From a virus, in the IMG/VR virus record IMGVR_UViG_3300034063_000370, positions 1 through 35,984 of that record: 35,984 nt of DNA; one strand, written 5' to 3'. The notes beneath the pieces are model-generated. The model did no database searches. It was not told the origin of the DNA and saw nothing but the letters and a program-made list of their open reading frames with translations. The position numbers were made by a program, and so were the translations under genes. Positions 1 through 7,542 of this stretch are shown piece after piece; the stretch's first letter is position 1; every line of letters starts with the position of its first letter.

Positions 1-192
1 CTTGATCGTTACTACGGTCTTCTGGAACTTGGTGAGATTGGTGGACTCTGGAAGAATGTAGCAGGACGCTATGAGATGGACGGTAAGAAAATTTATGCTA
101 AACAGATTTTAGCAAATCCAGAAGAATACTTTACTCCAGAAGTAATGCAAGCACTTGATGAAATTGCTCAAAAGGAATTTTCTTATGGCTGA
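1..192 (+). CDS. uvsX: UvsX-like recombinase, C-terminal end (partial)
   Basis: An open frame enters from the left edge and stops at TGA 190-192, giving the last 63 residues of a protein. The tail contains YYGLLELGEIGGLW, then RYEMDGKKIYAK, and ends KEFSYG. This resembles, from memory, the C-terminus of cyanophage UvsX, the RecA-like strand-exchange protein of T4-type recombination-dependent replication. The position directly upstream of the gene 41 helicase and mazG fits the cyanomyovirus order. The catalytic ATPase core lies outside the window, so identification rests on the tail and on context only. The stop codon overlaps the start of the next gene (ATGGCTGA), suggesting translational coupling. 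Confidence 0.7.
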   Translation, partial: LDRYYGLLELGEIGGLWKNVAGRYEMDGKKIYAKQILANPEEYFTPEVMQALDEIAQKEFSYG

Positions 193-742
193 TTTAGTAG
201 ATTTAATTCATGTTCATGATAATGTTTTAGATAGTCAAACATGTCAAGTTCTGATTGATTTTTATGAATCAAATGAAAATCTTCAGGAAAGAATTGATAA
301 TGATGGAGTTCCTAATTTCAATCAGATTAATCTAACAGAACATCATAATCAAGATGACAGCATAAAGAACATTCATAACTTTTTGATCTCAAAAGTTTTT
401 GAGTACAAAAAAAAGTATTATGATTTTATTGATTCTAGATGTTTTCCTGAACAACACGCATTTGAACAATTTCGCATAAAGAAGTATAATCCTGGTGGAG
501 AAGATCGTTTTGATACTCATGTTGATGTTAAGGATTATGCAAGTGCAAGAAGGTTTTTATCATTCCTCTGGTATCTTAATGATGTAGATGAGGGTGGAGA
601 AACTATTTTTGTTGATAAGATTATTAAACCAAAGACTGGAACAATGTTAGTATTTCCTCCATTGTGGATGTATCCACACAGAGGAGCACCACCAATAAGT
701 GGATCAAAATACATTATGAGCACATATTTGCATTATAAGTAA
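185..742 (+). CDS. 2OG-Fe(II) oxygenase (prolyl 4-hydroxylase-like)
   Basis: A 185-residue protein with the double-stranded beta-helix iron site of 2-oxoglutarate-dependent dioxygenases: HVD at residues 112-114 supplies the first His and the Asp, His165 in YPHRG the second His, and Lys175 in GSKYIMS is the likely 2OG-carboxylate contact. The spacing and the GGETIFVD segment fit the prolyl 4-hydroxylase-like family common in cyanophages. The substrate is unknown; hydroxylation of a protein side chain is the family norm. The ATG at 185 is chosen because it overlaps the uvsX stop; a longer version would need a TTG at 155 inside uvsX. The stop overlaps the helicase start by one base (TAATG). Confidence 0.85.
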   Translation: MADLVDLIHVHDNVLDSQTCQVLIDFYESNENLQERIDNDGVPNFNQINLTEHHNQDDSIKNIHNFLISKVFEYKKKYYDFIDSRCFPEQHAFEQFRIKKYNPGGEDRFDTHVDVKDYASARRFLSFLWYLNDVDEGGETIFVDKIIKPKTGTMLVFPPLWMYPHRGAPPISGSKYIMSTYLHYK

Positions 743-2118
743 TGGATCGTATTGAGACAACAATTCTTCAAAATTTAATTTTTAATGAACAATTTTTAAG
801 AAAGGTATTACCTTTTATTCAATTGGACTATTTCACCAATCGTGAAGAAAAGGTAATCTTTGAAGAGATTGCTAAATTTACTGTTAAGTATAACAATACG
901 ATTCCAAAAGAAGCACTTCTAATTGAACTACAGAATAGAACAGATCAAACGCAACAAGAAATGGATAAAATCATTTCACTTGTTAATGATCTGCAAAATT
1001 CTGCTACTGAGTTTAATTGGTTGGTAGATACCACAGAAAAGTGGTGTCGTGATCGTGCAATTTATTTGGCGTTGATGGAATCTATTCAGGTTGCTGATGG
1101 TCAAAATGAACAGAAAAGTAGAGATGCAATTCCATCAATTCTTTCTAAAGCATTATCAGTTTCTTTTGACAATCACATTGGACATGATTATCTACAGGAT
1201 TATGAAGAAAGATTTGAATCTTACCATAGAAAGGAGGACAAAATTGCATTTGATCTTGAGTACTTTAACAAAATTACCAAAGGTGGTCTCCCTAACAAAA
1301 CTCTTAACATCGCACTTGCTGGTACGGGTGTCGGGAAGTCTTTATTCATGTGCCATGTTGCTAGCTCCGTCTTGCTCCAGGGACGGAACGTATTGTACAT
1401 TACGCTTGAAATGGCAGAAGAAAAAATTGCTGAACGAATTGATGCAAATCTCTTGAATGTAAACATCCAGGAGATTGCTGACCTTCCTCATAAAATCTTT
1501 GAAAGTAAAGTTTCAAATCTTGCTAAAAAGACGCAAGGTACTCTTATAATTAAAGAGTATCCAACTGCTTCTGCTCATAGTGGACACTTTAAAGCACTTC
1601 TTAATGAACTCGCACTTAAGAAGTCATTTAGACCTGACATTATTTTTATTGATTACCTTAACATTTGTGCTTCCAGTAGGCATAAAGCAAATAGCTCTAT
1701 CAACTCTTATTCATACATTAAGTCAATTGCAGAAGAATTACGTGGATTGGCAGTGGAATTCAATGTTCCCATTGTCTCTGCTACCCAGACCACTAGGAGT
1801 GGTTATGGGAACTCTGATGTTGAACTTACTGATACTAGTGAATCCTTTGGTCTCCCTGCTACTGCTGATCTTATGTTTGCCCTTATTAGTACAGAAGAGT
1901 TGGAACAGTTGGGGCAGATTATGGTGAAGCAATTAAAGAATCGTTACAATGATCCCACAATCTATAAGAGATTTGTAATTGGTATTGATCGTGCTAAAAT
2001 GAAACTGTATGATTGTGAGCAGTCAGCACAAAATGACATTCTTGACAGTGGGCAAGAAGAGGAGTATGATTACGAAGAAAGAAAACCAAAAAAATCATTT
2101 GAGGGATTTAAATTCTAA
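742..2118 (+). CDS. 41: Replicative DNA helicase, T4 gp41-type
   Basis: 458 residues, DnaB superfamily. The N-terminal helical domain covers about residues 1-150. The RecA-like motor domain has Walker A GTGVGKS at 194-200, Walker B IIFIDY at 300-305, and the SATQTTRSG segment typical of the DnaB/gp41 motif H3 region. The acidic, lysine-tipped C-terminus (EEEYDYEERKPKKS) is like other cyanophage gp41 tails. In T4, gp41 is the hexameric 5'-3' helicase that works with primase gp61 to form the primosome; a gp61 candidate is found here at 9136. The gene is coupled to its neighbours on both sides by TAATG overlaps (starts 742 and 2118), so helicase and MazG are probably made from one early or middle transcript. 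Confidence 0.95.
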   Translation: MDRIETTILQNLIFNEQFLRKVLPFIQLDYFTNREEKVIFEEIAKFTVKYNNTIPKEALLIELQNRTDQTQQEMDKIISLVNDLQNSATEFNWLVDTTEKWCRDRAIYLALMESIQVADGQNEQKSRDAIPSILSKALSVSFDNHIGHDYLQDYEERFESYHRKEDKIAFDLEYFNKITKGGLPNKTLNIALAGTGVGKSLFMCHVASSVLLQGRNVLYITLEMAEEKIAERIDANLLNVNIQEIADLPHKIFESKVSNLAKKTQGTLIIKEYPTASAHSGHFKALLNELALKKSFRPDIIFIDYLNICASSRHKANSSINSYSYIKSIAEELRGLAVEFNVPIVSATQTTRSGYGNSDVELTDTSESFGLPATADLMFALISTEELEQLGQIMVKQLKNRYNDPTIYKRFVIGIDRAKMKLYDCEQSAQNDILDSGQEEEYDYEERKPKKSFEGFKF

Positions 2119-2522
2119 TGTCGATTGATCTTAAAAAATATGTCGAATTTGTTGATACAACCACATCAAATCCAAGCAAACAACATAGTGAATTTATCAA
2201 GCGTCTTCAAGATCTTGAAACGCAAGGATTTCCTACCGAGCGATTGCTTACTGCTGCTGTAGGAATGTCTGCAGAGGCAGGTGAGTTTACTGAAGTGATT
2301 AAGAAAATGATCTTTCAAGGCAAACCAGTAAATGAAGAAAATCTGTTTCACTTGAAACGTGAACTTGGAGACATTATGTGGTATGTTTCACAAGCATGTC
2401 TTGGGTTAAACATTTCTTTAGAAGAAGTAATTCAAATGAATTTTGAAAAACTGAGTGCTCGTTATCCTGAAGGTGCATTTAGTATTGAGCGTTCCGAAAA
2501 TCGTGTTAAAGGAGATGTATGA
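2118..2522 (+). CDS. mazG: MazG-like nucleoside triphosphate pyrophosphohydrolase
   Basis: 134 residues with the all-alpha NTP-PPase metal site: ExxE at residues 53-56 (EAGE) and ExxD at 82-85 (ELGD), in the context GMSAEAGEF and LKRELGDIMWYV. The family hydrolyses (d)NTPs to monophosphates plus pyrophosphate. Cyanophage MazG was once proposed to act on the alarmone ppGpp; dGTP and dCTP hydrolysis to feed DNA synthesis is the other view. The protein is single-domain, shorter than the duplicated E. coli MazG and typical for cyanomyoviruses. It is coupled to the helicase at TAATG and to the next small gene by ATGA, which points to expression with the replication genes. Confidence 0.93.
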   Translation: MSIDLKKYVEFVDTTTSNPSKQHSEFIKRLQDLETQGFPTERLLTAAVGMSAEAGEFTEVIKKMIFQGKPVNEENLFHLKRELGDIMWYVSQACLGLNISLEEVIQMNFEKLSARYPEGAFSIERSENRVKGDV

Positions 2523-2704
2523 GTAAAGAAAAGCAAGTAACAGTTAAGATGGACACTTATACTGCTGCCGCAGTTCGTCAGGTTCTTTTTGACTCTCAAA
2601 AATCATACACTTATGATGAGGTAAGTGTTCCTCCGAGGATTGTGAGTATTAGATCGGTGATTGTGGATTTGGATAAAAAAATTGAAGAAAACCTAGTAGA
2701 ATAA
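2519..2704 (+). CDS. Small conserved hypothetical protein
   Basis: A 61-residue protein starting MSKEKQVTVKMDTYTAAAV. I do not recognise a functional family. It has no membrane segment, no cysteines, and ends in a charged helix (DLDKKIEENLVE). The start overlaps the mazG stop in an ATGA junction, with AAAGGAGATG-like purines just upstream, so it is very likely a real, translationally coupled gene. It is the last gene before the strong terminator at 2710-2739 and therefore the end of the uvsX-41-mazG block. Confidence 0.75.
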   Translation: MSKEKQVTVKMDTYTAAAVRQVLFDSQKSYTYDEVSVPPRIVSIRSVIVDLDKKIEENLVE

Positions 2705-2709
2705 ATTAG

Positions 2710-2739
2710 ACCCTTCCATAAATAAATGGAAGGGTTTTT
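2710..2739 (+). terminator. Intrinsic terminator after the uvsX-41-mazG block
   Basis: Perfect 10-bp stem ACCCTTCCAT (2710-2719) / ATGGAAGGGT (2726-2735), six-base loop, then a U-tract to 2739. It sits six bases after the preceding stop codon. Most of the loop and the adjoining stem bases form a late-promoter box (ATAAATA at 2718-2724), so the same DNA seems to end one transcript and begin another. Confidence 0.9.
2717..2724 (+). promoter_or_regulatory. Late promoter box CATAAATA
   Basis: Matches the T4/cyanophage late consensus NATAAATA read by the phage late sigma factor (gp55 type). The ATG of the next gene is at 2747. By T4 spacing, transcription would begin near 2730, inside the 3' arm of the terminator, so late transcripts would lack the complete hairpin. 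Confidence 0.65.
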
Positions 2740-2746
2740 ACTTAAA

Positions 2747-4087
2747 ATGGCAGTTACTGATTCTGAAATTTTATTGGCAATTAACAGAATTTTATCCCCA
2801 TATAAAACAAAGGTTGTTGCAGCAGGACCTAAAGTAGATAAAATAAGAATAATTTCAGCACAAAGAAGTGATGACCAGTCAAATATATCTAATCAGTTAA
2901 AAGCACAAAATATAAAGTATGTTAATGAGATTGATAAAAGCGAATCATCATTTCCAGTAACAAAAATTACATTACCAAAATCAAATTCTGTAATTAAATT
3001 AATTTATAAAAAATCCTCTGGTGGTGGGTCTGGTGCAGGAGCGGCACTTACTCAATTATCAGAATCTGCACAAGCACTTTATGCTGCAGTGGTTTTTAAT
3101 GTTTTGAATAGACCAATGCAGATTACTGACGTAACTAAGGAAAATTTTTTAAAAGCATCTTCAACAGCGTTTATTACAGCATCAGTTCCTAGTATACTCA
3201 ATGATCTGCCAGATGATTGGATAAATTCTTCTATTGCTGGTGCTAATGCTCTTTATAGAAAGTTTGGATCTAAAGGAAAATTTACTTTTCATAGAGGATC
3301 ATCTGCAGTTGGTTTGATAGAGTCTACATTCAATAACATTAATAAAACTGAAAAAGCATTTGGTAATTTAAATAAATGGAGTCCTGCTGATATCTACATG
3401 ATTTCAACCAATGCTAATGTCAACATGATTAGCAATGAAAAATCTTTAAAATCATTAAATGTCACAATGATGGAATTGATTAAGAAAAATGAAGTAGTTG
3501 GGGTTTCATTAAAAAAAATAACTGGTGGTGGTTCAATATCTCAAAAAAATTTTTCATCAGATACCAAATCTACAGATGCAAAATATAGAGGAGTAACAAC
3601 AAATTTAGATGCCATGGATGGATACATCCAATGGGGCAAATCCACTTCTGAAAAAATTCAATTTAGAAGTTTTGGTGGAGATACATCATTGACTGGTTGG
3701 CAGGGTGAAATTAAAGGGGCATCTGCAAACCAAGGTAAAATTTCTCTTGGACCAATAAATTTTATTTTGAAGAGGCATGGTCTAACACAAATTCCTACCT
3801 CAGCACAATCTGCATCTCTTGCTACATCAAACAAAATTGAGCACTGTAGAGACATTGCAAAAATGATGGCAAGTAGTGGTATTATTTCTCCTTCTCAAAT
3901 TGAAGAAACTGCTAGTTCTATTCAGGGAAAAACTAATAAGTATAGATATTCAAAATATCTTGTTATGAAATTATTTGAAACAATTTCTTCTGCACCCTCT
4001 AATGTAAGAGATGATGTTGTTCAAGATTTTTATCTTTACGCAAGTTCGCAAGCAGCATATGCTGCTCCATACTATAAACTAGAGTAG
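2747..4087 (+). CDS. Large conserved phage protein of unknown function
   Basis: 446 residues from the ATG at 2747 (MAVTDSEILLAINR). An earlier in-frame ATG at 2726 lies in the terminator stem and upstream of the predicted late transcription start, so it is less likely. No enzyme family is recognised. Visible features are a Gly-rich SSGGGSGAGA linker near residue 100, a KWSPADIYMIS motif near 215, a second GGG segment, and a Ser/Ala-rich C-terminus ending YAAPYYKLE. There is no signal peptide or membrane helix. It is driven by its own late box, which suggests a virion or late-stage role, but a virion location is inference only. Confidence 0.75.
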   Translation: MAVTDSEILLAINRILSPYKTKVVAAGPKVDKIRIISAQRSDDQSNISNQLKAQNIKYVNEIDKSESSFPVTKITLPKSNSVIKLIYKKSSGGGSGAGAALTQLSESAQALYAAVVFNVLNRPMQITDVTKENFLKASSTAFITASVPSILNDLPDDWINSSIAGANALYRKFGSKGKFTFHRGSSAVGLIESTFNNINKTEKAFGNLNKWSPADIYMISTNANVNMISNEKSLKSLNVTMMELIKKNEVVGVSLKKITGGGSISQKNFSSDTKSTDAKYRGVTTNLDAMDGYIQWGKSTSEKIQFRSFGGDTSLTGWQGEIKGASANQGKISLGPINFILKRHGLTQIPTSAQSASLATSNKIEHCRDIAKMMASSGIISPSQIEETASSIQGKTNKYRYSKYLVMKLFETISSAPSNVRDDVVQDFYLYASSQAAYAAPYYKLE

Positions 4088-4093
4088 TAAAAC

Positions 4094-4101
4094 AATAAAT
4101 A
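4094..4101 (+). promoter_or_regulatory. Late promoter box AATAAATA
   Basis: NATAAATA match in the 50-base gap after the stop at 4087; the next ATG is at 4138, which leaves a leader of about 30 bases. Confidence 0.6.
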
Positions 4102-4137
4102 CATAAAAGACTAAGGGTTTGGTGTAATAAAAATACA

Positions 4138-5373
4138 ATGAAAAGTTTTTTACAGTTCTTATCGGAAGTAACAACTGACGCATCTAAGCAAGCCCATGAG
4201 ATGGGATTGAAAGGAGATGGTCATGGTGGATGGGTTGATGATAAAGGAACTTATGTTGCAAAAACTGTAAAGGGAAAGTTATACTTTTTTGGTAAGGGTA
4301 AAGGTAAGGAAGCACCACAAAAAGCAGCACCAGCAGCAAAAGCAACTGCATCTGCCCCTGCATCCCAACTCCCACAAATGCCTGCTGCACAGCAGGTAAG
4401 TATGCCACAGGCACCAATGCCAGCATCACAGGATCAGGGGGCAGAACAGGAAGCAGTTCCACTGACAATAGTGTTTGGTAGATTTAATCCTCCTACGATT
4501 GGTCATAAAAAACTTTTAGACAGAGCAAAGGGAATGTCAAAGGGAAGTGATCTTTTAATCTTCCCATCAAGATCTCATGATCCAAAGAAAAATCCTTTGT
4601 CTCCTGCAGTTAAAATTGATTTCATGCGTCAAATGTTTCCGAAGTATGCGGATAACATTGTTGATGATGCAAATGCAAAAACAATTTTTGATGTCTTGGT
4701 AGATGCACAGGAACAAGGTTATACTGACATTACGATTGTTGTAGGTGCTGATAGATTAAAGGAATTTGAAAATCTTGCATTGAAATATAATGGACAACTG
4801 TATAACTTCAATTCAATTCAGGTTCTTTCTGCTGGGGAACGAGATGCTGAATCGGAAGGTGTGGAAGGAATGTCTGCATCAAAACTCCGTAAATCAGCAG
4901 CAGAGGGAGATTTTGAATCATTCGTGAGAGGTGTTCCAAAAGAACTTGATGATAAGTCGGTAGATAAACTTTACAACATTCTTCGCAAATCAATGAACAT
5001 TAAGGAGGGAGTTTCTCTTTGGGAGATTTCGCCAAAACTTGATTATTCTGGATTGAGAGAAAACTACATTAACGGATGTGTATTTGAAGTTGGAGATGTG
5101 GTTCAAAATGACAATACTGGACTTTCTGGAGAAATTATTCGTGCTGGTGCAAATCATGTAATTGCTATCACTGAAGATGGCATTATGTTTAAGTCGTGGA
5201 TTAAAGACATTAGTGAGGTCTTTACGAATGTTTCTGGTGTTCCTGCAGATCAAAGATTAGTTGGTACTGATTCCTATAGGGAGTATGTGAGAAGACTTAC
5301 TCCACCAAAAGAAGCGATTCTTAATTTCATAAATAAATCTAGGAAGTCTCGTTCAACTGGCAATGTACGATAG
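4138..5373 (+). CDS. Nucleotidyltransferase (NMN adenylyltransferase-like) with capsid-targeting-like N-terminus
   Basis: 411 residues in several parts. Residues 1-10, MKSFLQFLSE, resemble the T4 capsid-targeting sequence of internal head proteins (MKTYQEFIAE type), which the prohead protease cleaves after the Glu. Residues 25-52 form a small GGWVDDKGTYVAKT/KLYFF module, then comes an Ala/Pro/Gln-rich linker (60-105). Residues 108-290 are an HxGH-superfamily nucleotidyltransferase: FGRFNPPTIGH (113-123), GADRLKEF and SASKLRKSA (the ISSTxxR-like motif). The C-terminal region (about 310-411) is a separate domain ending near GTDSYREYVRRLTP. The family transfers AMP or CMP to NMN, pantetheine phosphate or similar; the substrate is not readable here. 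It is transcribed from a late box, unlike typical metabolic genes, which fits a packaged enzyme. Confidence 0.8.
   Translation: MKSFLQFLSEVTTDASKQAHEMGLKGDGHGGWVDDKGTYVAKTVKGKLYFFGKGKGKEAPQKAAPAAKATASAPASQLPQMPAAQQVSMPQAPMPASQDQGAEQEAVPLTIVFGRFNPPTIGHKKLLDRAKGMSKGSDLLIFPSRSHDPKKNPLSPAVKIDFMRQMFPKYADNIVDDANAKTIFDVLVDAQEQGYTDITIVVGADRLKEFENLALKYNGQLYNFNSIQVLSAGERDAESEGVEGMSASKLRKSAAEGDFESFVRGVPKELDDKSVDKLYNILRKSMNIKEGVSLWEISPKLDYSGLRENYINGCVFEVGDVVQNDNTGLSGEIIRAGANHVIAITEDGIMFKSWIKDISEVFTNVSGVPADQRLVGTDSYREYVRRLTPPKEAILNFINKSRKSRSTGNVR
5328..5335 (+). promoter_or_regulatory. Late promoter box CATAAATA inside the upstream gene
   Basis: Lies in the last 45 bases of the preceding coding region, 53 bases before the ATG at 5381 (35 before 5363), a usual distance for a late promoter of the next gene. 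Confidence 0.5.
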
Positions 5374-5380
5374 AGAAGAA

Positions 5381-7258
5381 ATGGAAATCCAAGAAAAGGC
5401 ACCTCCTGGTGCTAAGTATGAGCGTATGGTCAAACACATTAAAAAAAGTCTTGCTAAGAATGGTTTGACTGACAAAGAAAAAGCAATTGCTTATGCTACT
5501 ACTTGGAAGTCATATAATAAAACTCATAAAGAAGAAGTAGAACAGATTGATGAGATTGCGCCTTTAGTTGCTGCTGGACTTGCTGCTGGTGGTATTGGAT
5601 TAGCTGCAAATGCTATCGGAAGGGGGATGAAAAAATTTGTTGATACTCATTCAAATACTAAACCATCCGATTATAAAAACCAACAAGGTCTTGGTGCAAA
5701 TCTTGCAAAGAAAAGAGAGATGTTGCAAAAAAATTCTTACCAACCAGAAGGTGAAATGGTTGATGAAGGGAAACAATCCTTCCCCGCAAAGAAAGTTGCA
5801 AAGCAAATGGAAAAGGCAAGAAAAGGTTCTGTTTATGGTAGAGAAACTGAAAACAAACCTAATCCCAATACAACTGATTCTGAAAAGAAAAACACAACTC
5901 GCTTTAGTAAGATGTTCCATGCATCCGAAAAGGCAAAAAGAGAAAAACAGAATGCTGATAAGGAAAGACGCTCATCAACTTTCTACAAGGATACACATCC
6001 TGCAAGTGCTCCTAAGATGAAGAAAGCAAATGAAGAATTTGAAATTCTTGACGAAAGAAGAAAGGAAGATAAAGTAGCAGGTACTCCAAGAAAACCCCGT
6101 GATAAAGCATTTGAATTGGTTGCTAAATCTATGGGAACTGGCAGAATGGGTGTTAAACCAAGAGGAGAGAAAAAGGAACCAGGCAAAAAACCACCTGTTG
6201 CGGGTGAGTATGGCGGACCTGCATCACCAGCACAAAAAGTTGCAAAGCGTCGTGCTGATGCTCAAAGAGCACAGGACATGATGCATTCAAGATTTGATCA
6301 TTTTGAAATGGATGGTGACGATCTTCAGGAGAAGTATCTTTATACTTATCTCTATGAGCGTAATTATGATGCTCTGGATAAGGATGCTGATGGTGATAAA
6401 GATTTTGCTGATGTAATGATTGCTAGAATGATTGCTTCTGGAAAGAGTAGAGAAGATGCAATTAAAGCAACTATGAGTAAGGATTATAATAAAAAAGGCA
6501 AAAAAGTTAAAATCTCCGATGGATTTTCTGATTGGAGAACTGAGATGGGAGAAGAACACGCAAAAAAGTCTCCATTCATTGACGTGATGCCTAAAGATGA
6601 TACTTCGACTGATGAAAGTGAAAGTTTAAAAGCAGCAAGAAAGAGACAACAACCAAACCAAAAGGTAACAGCAGAAAGTCTTGAACAATTTGCTGATTCT
6701 ATTGGTGGTTATCTTGTTGAAGCAGAGCAAATTGATGAAAGCATTCTTGGTAGAGTTGTGACTACTGCATTTAAGACTGCAACTAAAGCAGCAAAACCTT
6801 CTCTTAAGTTGGGTACAGAAAAAGCAGGAGCTTTAGCAGTAGTGAGACCAGCAGAAAAAGCAGTTGAAAGGGGGGTAAAAACCTCTGCGATCGTAAAGGC
6901 AAAACCAAAAACAACTGCAATTGCAAAAGCAAAACCAAAAACAACTGCAATTACAAAAGCAAAACCAAAAACAACTGCAATCACAAAAGCAGAAACAAAA
7001 ACCAGTACATTGGTAAAGCAGGACATTAAGACTGGTGTTCCAGTAAAAGTAGAAACATCAGCAAAAGAACTTTCTAAACAAAAACCAAAAGTAATTGCTG
7101 CACCTGCAGACATTAAAACTGGGGGTACTAAACCACCTGGAGGTGGTGGAGTTGTTGGTGGACCAAAGGGAAGAGGATTTGGTGGTCCAATTCCAATACC
7201 TGGGTTACCAAAATTGAATTATCAGCATGTAGTCGGGTACACACAAAATCCCCAATAA
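5381..7258 (+). CDS. Long repetitive late protein with many potential prohead-protease sites
   Basis: 625 residues from ATG 5381; an in-frame ATG at 5363 would overlap the previous gene by 11 bases and lacks a ribosome site. The N-terminus, EKAPPGAKYERMVKHIKKS followed by LTDKEKAIAYATTWK, is a module I recall from several cyanophage proteins. A small Ala/Gly-rich apolar stretch (VAAGLAAGGIGLAANAIG) follows. Acidic motifs EQIDE, MVDE, EILDE, DDLQE and EAEQIDE recur between Lys-rich segments; several fit the (I/L)xE consensus of the T4 gp21 prohead protease. DKDADGDKDFAD looks like an EF-hand calcium loop. Then come 10-residue AxxKAKPKTT repeats and a Gly/Pro-rich tail. I infer a head-associated or internal protein; no enzyme domain is seen. 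Confidence 0.75.
   Translation: MEIQEKAPPGAKYERMVKHIKKSLAKNGLTDKEKAIAYATTWKSYNKTHKEEVEQIDEIAPLVAAGLAAGGIGLAANAIGRGMKKFVDTHSNTKPSDYKNQQGLGANLAKKREMLQKNSYQPEGEMVDEGKQSFPAKKVAKQMEKARKGSVYGRETENKPNPNTTDSEKKNTTRFSKMFHASEKAKREKQNADKERRSSTFYKDTHPASAPKMKKANEEFEILDERRKEDKVAGTPRKPRDKAFELVAKSMGTGRMGVKPRGEKKEPGKKPPVAGEYGGPASPAQKVAKRRADAQRAQDMMHSRFDHFEMDGDDLQEKYLYTYLYERNYDALDKDADGDKDFADVMIARMIASGKSREDAIKATMSKDYNKKGKKVKISDGFSDWRTEMGEEHAKKSPFIDVMPKDDTSTDESESLKAARKRQQPNQKVTAESLEQFADSIGGYLVEAEQIDESILGRVVTTAFKTATKAAKPSLKLGTEKAGALAVVRPAEKAVERGVKTSAIVKAKPKTTAIAKAKPKTTAITKAKPKTTAITKAETKTSTLVKQDIKTGVPVKVETSAKELSKQKPKVIAAPADIKTGGTKPPGGGGVVGGPKGRGFGGPIPIPGLPKLNYQHVVGYTQNPQ
6881..7000 (+). repeat. Four tandem 30-base repeats coding a Lys/Ala/Pro/Thr decapeptide
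   Basis: Units begin at 6881, 6911, 6941 and 6971. Units two and three are nearly identical; the first and last have drifted. Each encodes a 10-residue unit around KAKPKTTAI. The repeats stay in frame inside the long late protein. The Lys-rich, proline-spaced composition is typical of flexible, DNA-contacting or linker segments. Confidence 0.9.
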
Positions 7259-7265
7259 ATAAATA
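7254..7265 (+). promoter_or_regulatory. Two overlapping late promoter boxes
   Basis: AATAAATAAATA contains two overlapping NATAAATA matches and spans the stop codon of the previous gene. The next ATG is at 7291. Confidence 0.65.
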
Positions 7266-7290
7266 GTTTTATTGTAATCAGGAGGTCATC

Positions 7291-7470
7291 ATGTCTGCAG
7301 TAATCGCATGGGCAATCGCTAATCAAGCACTTATCGCAACTGTACTTTTTGCAGTTTCGGAAGCACTTGGAGCAAATCCAAAGGTAAAATCAAACGGTAT
7401 TCTTTCACTCATTCTTCTTCAAGTTCAAGCACAACTAAAGAACAAGGGTGCTAAAGATCTAACACCTTAG
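7291..7470 (+). CDS. Small conserved cyanophage protein (59 aa)
   Basis: ATG at 7291 preceded by a near-perfect ribosome site (AGGAGG at 7280-7285). The 59-residue product begins MSAVIAWAIANQALIATVLF, has a second apolar stretch GILSLILLQVQAQL, and ends KNKGAKDLTP. It is mostly helical and weakly amphipathic. I recall similar short proteins in cyanomyovirus genomes but know no function. It has its own late promoter boxes and is followed at once by a terminator, so it is probably a highly expressed single-gene late transcript, which suggests a virion or abundant accessory role. Confidence 0.85.
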   Translation: MSAVIAWAIANQALIATVLFAVSEALGANPKVKSNGILSLILLQVQAQLKNKGAKDLTP

Positions 7471-7477
7471 AAATTTT

Positions 7478-7509
7478 AAAAGAGGTTCTATTACTAGAAC
7501 CTCTTTTTT
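7478..7509 (+). terminator. Strong intrinsic terminator
   Basis: 13-bp perfect stem AAAAGAGGTTCTA (7478-7490) / TAGAACCTCTTTT (7495-7507), TTAC loop, and a run of T to 7509. It closes the transcript of the 59-residue protein and directly abuts the next late promoter. Confidence 0.92.
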
Positions 7510-7516
7510 ATAAATA
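7509..7516 (+). promoter_or_regulatory. Late promoter box TATAAATA
   Basis: Exact T4 late consensus TATAAATA starting on the last T of the terminator tract. The next ATG is at 7543. Confidence 0.75.
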
Positions 7517-7542
7517 ATAACAGGAATTTATAGGGAAGGAAC

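Noticed and set aside
155-184. N-terminal extension of the first oxygenase from a TTG at 155
   Set aside because: It would lie inside uvsX with no ribosome site; ATG 185 overlaps the upstream stop as at other junctions here.
6881-7000. CRISPR-like direct repeats
   Set aside because: The 30-base units are contiguous without spacers and stay in frame in a protein; not a CRISPR array.
6709-7113. Long minus-strand open frame of 134 codons with periodic AFAIAVVFG repeats
   Set aside because: It is the mirror of the Lys/Ala/Pro repeats and coding bias on the plus strand; no minus-strand gene is supported anywhere in the window.
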